The notes beneath the pieces were generated by a model, which ran no database searches, was not told the DNA's origin, and was given only the letters and a program-made list of their open reading frames with translations. DNA of 21,285 nt from Chrysochromulina tobinii. Lineage: Eukaryota > Haptophyta > Prymnesiales > Chrysochromulinaceae. Made by a program: the position numbers and the translations under genes. Position 1 is the first letter of the stretch. Every line of letters begins with the position of its first letter. The stretch lies in assembly GCA_001275005.1 (NCBI GenBank), contig JWZX01002704.1, positions 1 through 21,285 on the forward strand, read 5' to 3'. Shown piece by piece: positions 15,036-21,285 of the stretch.

Positions 15036-17522
15036 TCACCACTTGGCGCCCTTACCCTTCTTGCCCTTTTTGCGCGCGGCGGCCGCGGCCGCGCCTGCTG
15101 CCGCCGCCTCCGCGCGCGCCACCGCCTCCTGCTCGACCTTGAGCTTCTCCTTCTGCTCCTCGGACATGAACTGGATATTGGTCGTCGCGCGCGCGTCCAC
15201 CGTGGCGGCGCCCGTGGCCGAGCCCTGCGGTCCGCGCGAGATGCCCGCGCGCTTGTCCTTCTTGCGCTGCCGATACGTGGAGCGCTCGCGCTTGGGGAGC
15301 CAACGCTCCGGGTCGGGCTTGGGGAAGGCCGACGGGTTCTCCGGGTCGAAGCCCTTGGGGTACAGTGGGCGCTTCTTGCGCCGTGGTTTCTTGCGCCTGC
15401 TCCCCTCTTCCTCGCCCTCGGCCGCGCCGCCGCGCTTCCGCCGGAGGGCGTCGAGTGCCGCGGCGCCGCCGGGGCCCATCGCCTTCGCGGTGCGGGGCAG
15501 CGAAGCGAGCTCGAGCGCCTCGGCGTCGATCATCTCTGCCTCGCCCTCCTCGAGCGGAGGGCAGAGCACCTCGAGGCGCGCGTACTGCTCGTTCGCGAGG
15601 GCGGGGTCGAAGTGGGAGGTGGCGATCACGAGCCCCGCGAGCGCCTGCAGGTCGCGCGAGTCCGCATCGAGCAGCCGCTGCTGCGCCGCGGCCGCCTGCG
15701 GCCACATCGAATGGCGCGAGAAGAAGGCCGCCGCCGCGCGCAGCAGCGGCGCCGACGTGACGCCCTCGAAGCAGCCCGCTGCCTCGGCCGTCTGACCGAG
15801 CCGCTCGTGCAGGGCGACGAGGGTGCCGACCATCCCCGGGCACGTGGCGAGCCCCTCGGCGCGCTTGAGCGTGCCGATGGCCTTGGCGAGGTCGTGGTCC
15901 TGCAGCTGCAGCTGCGCCAGCGTGAGCAGCGCCGCGTCCGCCTTCTTGCCCTCGGCCGGGGCGGCGGCCACCGCTGCCTCGAGCGCCTCGTAGCACTGCT
16001 TGGGCTGCTTCGCGCGCTGGAGGAGCGCGGCGCGGATGAGCTCCGGCGTGACGGAGGAGGCAAACTCGCGCTCGAGCGTGGGCAGGATCTCCTTGCACTG
16101 GTCTGCCTTGTTCATGTGCAGCGCGAGCAGCGCCGTGTTCGTGAGGAACGCCTTGCGCTGCGGCGGCGTGAGCTTCTTCGCGAGGGTGTCGGACAGGTTG
16201 GCCTTGTTCTTCTTCCAGCTGTCGAAGAGATCACGCTGGCCACGGATGCGCAGCATGTTGTTGGCGGCCACGGCAAGGACGGCCGGATCGAGGTCGCCTT
16301 TGAACGCAAAGAGCGTCTGGTACGCCTTCTGGGCCGCGGGCAGGTCGCCCAGGCACTGGTCCACGTAGGCCGACTGCGCGGTGAGCACTCCGAGCTCCAC
16401 CTGCGGCCATACCAGTCGACCGGGCCACGGGAAAGGCGAGCCAGGCGGTGCGAGGAAGGGTTGTGGTTATGGTTAGGGTAGGGTTGGGTTGGGTGAAGGC
16501 GGGCCGTTGGCAGTAGGCGAGGCGAGGAAGGCACAGGCGCGGATGGGCGTGCGTGTGCGCGCGTGCGCGTGCGTGGGCGTGCGTGCCGGCGCGTCAAGGC
16601 AGGCGGGCTGTGCGCTGCCACCGCGCGGCGACAAGCATGCTCGGAGGCAAGCATGCCGCATCGGGCTGCGTTGCCGCGACGCCGATGCAGAGGGGTGGCA
16701 AGGCGCTGGGCGCTGTGGCGCCGTGTTCTTCAGGCACGCCCGAGAAAGGTGGCGGCGGGCCTGCTTCTTGTGGCGCGAGGCCAAGCGAGCCAAGGGGCGG
16801 CCGCCAAGCAGGGCGGCAAGCAAGTGGGAGAGAAAAGGCCACTTCAGGAGTGCGGCCCGCACCTCCACTTCCTCCTCTGACCAGTCCTCGCCCTCGGCCA
16901 TCGTCCTGCGGCACAGCTCGATGGCCTTCTGCAGCAGCTGCTTCGCCGTGCGCATCTGGCCCTGCTCGATGGCTGCGCACGCGTAATTGTACACGAGCTC
17001 GTGCGGCTTGTCGCCGGGCTCGTCCGCGCCGGCCGTCGTCTTTGCGTACTCCACGCCGTCCGCCGAGCGGCCGGCCAAGACGAGGGCGGCGAGGATATTG
17101 GTGGAGAGCTCGGCGGACGGGCCGCCGGTAGCCTCCGCCTGCCGGAAGAGATCGGCCGCCTGCCCGTACTCACCCAGCCGGTAGAAGATTTGTGCCGCCA
17201 GCTGCATCTCGCGGACTTCGGACGGCGCAACTCCTGCCGGCATGAGCAGGGCGAGCGACTCTTGCTCGCGGTGCAGCTGGTAGAGGCAATAGGCGCGCTC
17301 GAAGCGCACGATGTCGGTGAGCGGCGGCGATGAGTCTGCAAGCAGCAGCGCATCCTCCACACGGCTGAGCTCGATGAGGCTCACCATCTTGGCGTGCAGC
17401 GCATCGGCGTCGCCCGGCGCGGCCGCGAGGATCTGGTCGCACACCTGCACGGCCGCGGAGTGGTCACCCGCCTTGAGCCGCGTAGAGAGCTGGTTGAAGA
17501 GCGGCTGCAGCTGCTCGGCCAT
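15036..17522 (-). CDS. SRP72: Signal recognition particle subunit SRP72, two exons
   Basis: SRP72 binds 7S RNA with SRP68 in the particle that targets ribosomes to the ER. Spliced model on the minus strand: exon 1 17522-16863, intron 16862-16401 (462 bp, GTGCGG...CCGCAG), exon 2 16400-15036, phase 0. The product has 674 residues, against about 671 in human. Exon 1 encodes TPR-like helical repeats from MAEQLQPLFNQL. The junction reads SEEEVE/VELGVLTAQSAY, matching the human order at this point. A donor 6 nt upstream would delete two residues, so it is a possible alternative. KKPRRKKRPLYPKGFDP (557-573) and PDPERWLPKRERSTYR (582-597) are the hallmark RNA-binding region, and the Lys-rich tail ends GKGAKW, much like animal SRP72. 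Exon 1 stays open into the intron, so an intron-retained form would add about 130 unrelated residues. It is divergent from the nuclease-like gene. Confidence 0.95.
16401..16862 (-). other. SRP72 intron
   Basis: A GT-AG intron of 462 bp, several times longer than those of the UPF0390-like gene. It contains telomere-like repeats 55-95 nt before the acceptor (16458-16495) and a GTGCGT-type simple repeat (16547-16583). Confidence 0.88.
16458..16495 (-). repeat. Degenerate telomere-like tract in the SRP72 intron
   Basis: On the plus strand the tract reads degenerate GGGTT/GGTTA/TTAGGG units over about 38 bp. On the transcribed strand it is CCCAA/CCCTAA-like and lies upstream of the splice acceptor. 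Confidence 0.6.
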
Positions 17523-17702
17523 CGCGATTGTCTCTACCAAGAGTGCCACGGGGCGTGGCTTTGCCGCGAGCGATGTTTGAGCTGCGTCCTCAGATCAGCA
17601 AGCGCGCCGCCCGCGCAGACCTCGACACGACCATCCGGCAACAAGTTTCGATTAGTAGGTTGTCAATCGGCATCGACGAAACTGCGATTTTCGATTCGCG
17701 GC
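17523..17702. promoter_or_regulatory. Putative bidirectional promoter (SRP72 / EEP gene)
   Basis: These 180 bp lie between divergent start codons. CGACGAAAC is at 17674-17682, 21 bp before the nuclease-like ATG, in the sense orientation. No TATA box is seen. Confidence 0.45.
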
Positions 17703-18596
17703 ATGGTCGCCCAGTTCACGATCCTCTCATGGAACATTCTCGCAGCCGAGTTCACCAATTTCAACCACAAGCCACCCGGATGTGTGCAGGGCCACCTAAA
17801 CCCAGACTCCAAGCTCGAGAGCAAAGCGCAAACGGCTGCGAGGTATACGCTCGCCAGCGATGCGCTCCTCGCACGTGTGCCCGATGCGGTGCTGCTCCAA
17901 GAGTGCTCGAAGCATTTCTTCAGCGTCGCGGTCAACCCGCGCGCGCCCGCGCTGCTCGAGCAGTTTGCTGTTGCCCACGCGACGAACGAAGAAGGTCCGG
18001 GGACGGCGGTGTTGCTGCTCAAAAACGGGCGCCTCGCCTCGACGGGCGCCACCTTCACGGCTGGGGGAAGTGAGGCTCTCACCGGTGGAACCAGCAAGAG
18101 CGCGAGCGCCGTGCTCGTGACGCTCAAAGGCGGCGATGCCCGGCAGCGTGTGTGGCTCTGCTCAATGCACCTGACCCCGTACAAGATCAAACCCGAGGCG
18201 GTGCGCACGCACCTGAAGCTGCTCGGGGACGCGCTCCGCAGCGAGATCGACTGTTCATCGGCGGACAGCGACGCTCCGGCGCGTGTCCTCGTCGCAGGTG
18301 ACCTCAACGCGCAGCCCGCGGAGGTGGCGGCCATTCAGCGTGAGTGTGCTGGACCACTGAGCGGCCTGCTCCATCGAGTGGTCTCGCCGGGGCCCACCGG
18401 CCTCTCGGCCAACTTTGCGGCGCCGTGCGAAATCGACCATCTCTTCTTGTCGCCGGGGCTGCGGCTCGTGAGCCCTCTCGAGCTCGAGCGAACTCCCGAG
18501 AGCCCGTTTGGCGTGCCCCCGCACGATGGCGAGGCTGCGCCAGTCGCGTTTGCGTCCGATCACGTGTGGCTCAGCGCAACCGTGTCTGTCGAATGA
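17703..18596 (+). CDS. Endonuclease/exonuclease/phosphatase (EEP) superfamily hydrolase
   Basis: The 297-residue protein has the DNase I-like metal-dependent phosphodiesterase fold, and all signature positions are present: SWNIL (N11), LLQEC (E67), CSMHLTP (H156), VAGDLNAQP (D200, N202), CEIDHLFL (D245) and FASDHVWL (D286, H287). It should therefore be catalytically competent. Substrates in this superfamily include RNA tails (CCR4, nocturnin), 2'-5' oligoadenylate, DNA ends and phosphoinositides. The short length without leucine-rich repeats, and the N-terminal start on SWNILA, resemble CCR4/nocturnin-type or plant EEP proteins, but the substrate cannot be told from sequence. There is no signal peptide or presequence, so it is probably cytosolic or nuclear. 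The ATG is the only in-frame Met near the start and has G at -3. It is head to head with SRP72 and convergent with the AP2-like gene. Confidence 0.88.
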   Translation: MVAQFTILSWNILAAEFTNFNHKPPGCVQGHLNPDSKLESKAQTAARYTLASDALLARVPDAVLLQECSKHFFSVAVNPRAPALLEQFAVAHATNEEGPGTAVLLLKNGRLASTGATFTAGGSEALTGGTSKSASAVLVTLKGGDARQRVWLCSMHLTPYKIKPEAVRTHLKLLGDALRSEIDCSSADSDAPARVLVAGDLNAQPAEVAAIQRECAGPLSGLLHRVVSPGPTGLSANFAAPCEIDHLFLSPGLRLVSPLELERTPESPFGVPPHDGEAAPVAFASDHVWLSATVSVE

Positions 18597-19070
18597 AACA
18601 GTCCACAAATTAGACAAATTAGACGACAGGACAAAAAAGCCTAAGGTACCTCTCGAGTCGCGCCGAGATGTTCGTATTCGTCTTCGGCGAAAAACGCTCA
18701 GCATGGCGCTACAATAGAATTTCGACTTTCGCGGGCAGTTCAGCCCAAAACGCGGAAGCTATGACTGTGAACGACGTTGGGCGGGGCGATCAACATGTGA
18801 GGATTAAAAAGGTGATCACGATGTACTATTGACACGCCTATGAGAGTTTGTGGCCACCGCCGAGTGCGTGCGTCACACGTGCTCATTTATTATCTGCCCA
18901 CGCTCAACATACAGACACACTTTACAAGGGACACTTTACACACGTGGTCTGTATCCCGTCCCGTGCATGCCCGTGCAAACTGCAACCACCTCGCCTGACT
19001 CGACTGGCTTGTGGACCGTGACGGACACACAGAACGACAGGCATGGTAACATTAACAGTGTGATGAGTTC
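18597..19070. other. Convergent intergenic region
   Basis: These 474 bp hold the 3' flanks of the EEP gene (+) and the AP2-like gene (-). The sequence is less GC-rich than average. It contains small direct repeats (AAATTAGAC at 18607-18615 and 18616-18624; two GACAC.CTTTACA copies near 18914-18940). No gene or structured RNA is recognised. Confidence 0.5.
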
Positions 19071-21182
19071 TCATGCTTTTTGCTTCTTGTTCGGGTGATG
19101 CACTGCCGCCACCTCTGCCGCCACCTCTGCCGCCTCTGCCCACACTCGATACACCTTGACGCGTCTCGCGCGGCACAAGGCCGCCACCTCCGCTGTCGCG
19201 TAGCTGCCGAGGTGGAGCATCTTGCCATTCTCCTTGACCTTCGCCGAGTACTTCCCACCGTTCGAGAGCTTGCTGACACCCTCAAAGCCCGAGTTGCTGC
19301 TAGACGACAGCACCAGATCGAGCCCCTCGGACGCCGCTGCTGCCCTGGCCTCGTCTGCCGACAGCAGCAGTAGACCTTCGCGCCTTGCCCACGCCGCCTC
19401 TGCCGCCGCTCGCTCCGCCCCGAGGTGCCTCGCATAGTTCAAGGCCGCTTCCTCCGCTGTCGCGAAGGTGCCAAGGTGGAGCGTGGTGCCATTCTCATTG
19501 ACCGCCGCAAAGTATGTCTTACCACTGACACCGACGTAGCAGCATTTGAAGCCCGTCTTGTTGCTAGACGACAGCACCAGCTCGAGCCCCTCGGCCGCCG
19601 CAGCCGCCCTGGCCTCGTCAGCTGTGAGCGGCGGGCTGCCGAGCCCACCGCCGAGCCCACCGCCGAGCCCACCGCCGAGCCCACCGCCGAGCCCACCGCC
19701 GCGCCCACCGCCGAGCCCACCGCCGCGCCCCCCGCCGCTCTTAGCGAAACCGTGCGCCGTCAGCTCCCCTGCGCGGTTGCTGTCGAGCATGTAAGCGTCG
19801 CCCCCCGACTGGAGGCTAGTAGGCAGCAGGGGCCAGTCACCCGCCGGCGTGATCGCCATGTCGCAGATCTCAAAGTCGAAGGACGGGAATCTAGATGTCA
19901 CATGGCAATAGCCTGTGCGTGTGAGGTGCGCGTCCTCGGCGTCGAACGTGGGGATAGAAGCCGCACCGCTCATGGCCCATGAGTGGATGATGGGCCGCTG
20001 CGGCACGGCAGCGCATGGCGAGCCCACAGGCTTCACCATGCGCACCGATCTGCTCGTGTACCGCAAGATGAGCTCCGCCTCCGCCAGCTCGGACTCGACG
20101 AGCATCGCGTCCGAGAGTCGCAGCAGGGCCTTGAGCTCCAAGGGCACCCGCTCGTCGTCAAGGAGGGCGTGGACCTCGTCGAAGGTCCACTCGTCTCCGA
20201 TGGGGCCGGTCATGAGCTCCTCCTCCTCGTCGGTGCCAATCGAGCGGAGGATGGCGCCAAACTCTTCGCTGTGCACGAGCGAGAAGATAAAGGAGCGCGA
20301 GAAGCGCCGCGCTTGCCCCTTGCCGTTCTTGAGCTCGTCCTTGCCGATGACAGCCTCCGCACGGCCAGCGTGGGCCACCTTCTCATGCCTGAGGGCCTCG
20401 AGCCGCTCCTCAGGGGTCGCCTCCGTGGTGCGACGCGCGGCCTCCACCCGCAGGTACGCAGCGATGGCCAAGTGGGCCGCCTCACCCTCATCAGAGATTT
20501 GGCTCCCATCCTTGGCGAGCGAGCCGGTGTCGCTTCGCATCCCCGTGACAAAGCGCATGAACGGCTTGCCCTCCCGGCGCACGTCTGCACGCTTTTTCTG
20601 AGCGATGCGCCGACTTGACAGGCCCGGCGCTCCTGTCGCAGCACAAGAAAGTCGCTCGTACCGGCAGGCTGGCGCCGCAGCAGTCTGCTCCTCGGCTGCG
20701 GCGCCGTTGGCCGATGAGCTGATGGCCGAGGTGCCGGCGGCTGTGGCGCCGTTGGCCGAGGAGGTGCCAGCCGTCCGCTCAGCAAGCTGGACCTTGAACG
20801 CGCTTGCAAAGGCTGCAAGGACAGACGAGTAGAAGGACTCCGTGTCAAAACCAATTGGCAATACGACGCCTTCAAGGTGGGTGCCGATCACCTGGGCTGT
20901 ACCGACCATCAGCCTGTCTGCTATGACAGCATTCGGGTCAAAGCGGTCCTCGGCAAGCACTGGCGGCCGGTTCTTCATGTGGCAGTCATACGAATGGTTT
21001 CGCTCTTTGACCACCTCTGGGTTGAAGATGTGAGTGAGTTGCGTGTGGTACGCCGTCACGTCGCTCACGCCCAGCTGCGTCTTCAGCGTGGGCGTGGCCG
21101 CATTGAGGGCGAGGTCAGGGTTGGCGGCATGTGCCTTGAGAATACCGTCTTCCGTGCCGGTGCGCGTGTCGAAGTTCGCCAT
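19071..21182 (-). CDS. 703-residue protein with two C-terminal AP2-like repeats and a Gly-rich minisatellite
   Basis: The N-terminal 480 residues are not recognised. They include a protein-like segment beginning FDTRTGTEDGILKAH, a Ser/Asn/Gly/Ala low-complexity stretch (about 135-170), a basic patch (SSRRIAQKKRADVRREGK) and long charged helices. A Gly-rich linker (GGGLGGG repeats, about 483-514) is encoded by a 12-nt minisatellite. The C-terminus has two related units starting LTADEAR (519) and LSADEAR (607). Each continues EGLxLVLSSS...(T/S)GF, then a three-strand core, Y(F/S)A.V.ENG..LHLG(T/S)(F/Y)ATAE.AAL..AR. This is the degenerate AP2/ERF-like fold. The tail ends NKKQKA, a possible nuclear localisation signal. 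A DNA-binding role is inferred from the AP2-like units. The first in-frame ATG (GAATAACATGG context) is used. It is one exon, convergent with the EEP gene. Confidence 0.85.
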   Translation of the reverse strand: MANFDTRTGTEDGILKAHAANPDLALNAATPTLKTQLGVSDVTAYHTQLTHIFNPEVVKERNHSYDCHMKNRPPVLAEDRFDPNAVIADRLMVGTAQVIGTHLEGVVLPIGFDTESFYSSVLAAFASAFKVQLAERTAGTSSANGATAAGTSAISSSANGAAAEEQTAAAPACRYERLSCAATGAPGLSSRRIAQKKRADVRREGKPFMRFVTGMRSDTGSLAKDGSQISDEGEAAHLAIAAYLRVEAARRTTEATPEERLEALRHEKVAHAGRAEAVIGKDELKNGKGQARRFSRSFIFSLVHSEEFGAILRSIGTDEEEELMTGPIGDEWTFDEVHALLDDERVPLELKALLRLSDAMLVESELAEAELILRYTSRSVRMVKPVGSPCAAVPQRPIIHSWAMSGAASIPTFDAEDAHLTRTGYCHVTSRFPSFDFEICDMAITPAGDWPLLPTSLQSGGDAYMLDSNRAGELTAHGFAKSGGGRGGGLGGGRGGGLGGGLGGGLGGGLGGGLGSPPLTADEARAAAAAEGLELVLSSSNKTGFKCCYVGVSGKTYFAAVNENGTTLHLGTFATAEEAALNYARHLGAERAAAEAAWARREGLLLLSADEARAAAASEGLDLVLSSSSNSGFEGVSKLSNGGKYSAKVKENGKMLHLGSYATAEVAALCRARRVKVYRVWAEAAEVAAEVAAVHHPNKKQKA
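19641..19736 (-). repeat. 12-nt minisatellite, 8 copies, in frame
   Basis: Eight head-to-tail units of G(A/C)GCCCACCGCC (plus strand) encode the GGGL/GGGR repeat. Only the last three show changes, so the array is young or homogenised. Confidence 0.92.
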
Positions 21183-21285
21183 GTTATTCACGTGCGGCGG
21201 GTGCCGGTAAAATAACGCGGAGTTTGAACGGTTGGACACGTGGTCGGAAACCCGCAATCGCGAAACTTAAAGTTTACGAGTCCGA
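21183..21285 (-). promoter_or_regulatory. Upstream flank of the AP2-like gene (window edge)
   Basis: These 103 bp precede the start codon up to the window end. The frame is open to about 21257 but has no ATG. No TATA box is evident, so the promoter is probably partly outside the window. Confidence 0.3.

Noticed and set aside
15612-16481. 289-codon plus-strand frame
   Set aside because: It is antisense to SRP72 exon 2, which has clear family motifs.
16401-16862. Reading SRP72 exon 1 as a separate 349-codon gene running through 16473
   Set aside because: The continuation past 16863 is low-complexity and unrelated to SRP72, while splicing to 16400 restores the family alignment.
19641-19736. 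CRISPR-like regular array
   Set aside because: The 12-nt units are contiguous with no spacers and encode Gly-rich protein. It is a coding minisatellite.

Overview
This is nuclear DNA from a GC-rich eukaryote, most likely a photosynthetic protist; I lean towards a haptophyte-type alga. Three things point to a eukaryote: GT-AG introns that restore conserved proteins (SRP72, a UPF0390 protein), eukaryote-only families (SRP72, ABITRAM, plant-type GLDH), and mitochondrial presequences. The algal lean is inference. It rests on very high GC, in-frame minisatellites in several genes, a plant-type ascorbate enzyme and degenerate AP2-like repeats of a kind I associate with haptophyte and stramenopile algae. 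No rRNA, tRNA, CRISPR array or intact transposon was recognised.

Layout. Positions 1-611: palindrome-rich TACCGG sequence with no supported gene. 612-1745 (-): mitochondrial trans-polyprenyl diphosphate synthase (COQ1). 1746-3766: 2 kb without a supportable gene, holding TACCGG repeats, three notable inverted repeats, a GCC tract and a tandem duplication. 3767-4813 (-): Ser/Pro/Arg-rich disordered protein, head to head with 4939-6633 (+), L-galactono-1,4-lactone dehydrogenase. 6789-7433 (+): a four-exon UPF0390-like small basic protein assembled from short exons. 7827-8852 (-): ABITRAM-like domain joined to a CCCH zinc finger, head to head with 8997-10796 (+), a secreted-type single-pass membrane protein with an eight-cysteine ectodomain. 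11167-13188 (+): large uncharacterised protein preceded by a TATA box. 13749-14720 (-): Ala/Glu-rich coiled-coil protein. 15036-17522 (-): SRP72 in two exons, head to head with 17703-18596 (+), an endonuclease/exonuclease/phosphatase-fold enzyme. 19071-21182 (-): 703-residue protein with two AP2-like repeats after a Gly-rich minisatellite.

The genes do not form a pathway. COQ1 (ubiquinone side chain) and GLDH (ascorbate synthesis, feeding electrons to cytochrome c) both belong to the mitochondrion, but nothing shows that their proximity matters. The organisation is typical of a compact protist genome: three head-to-head pairs share 125-180 bp promoters. A 9-bp word (CGACGAAAC) recurs in two of these promoters and upstream of the coiled-coil gene.

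The best candidates for something undescribed are the ABITRAM-CCCH fusion, the conserved-looking WYTHPYT/RGWC protein at 11167-13188, the eight-Cys membrane protein, and the inverted-repeat-rich desert at 1.7-3.7 kb. I do not see a coherent new multi-gene system.
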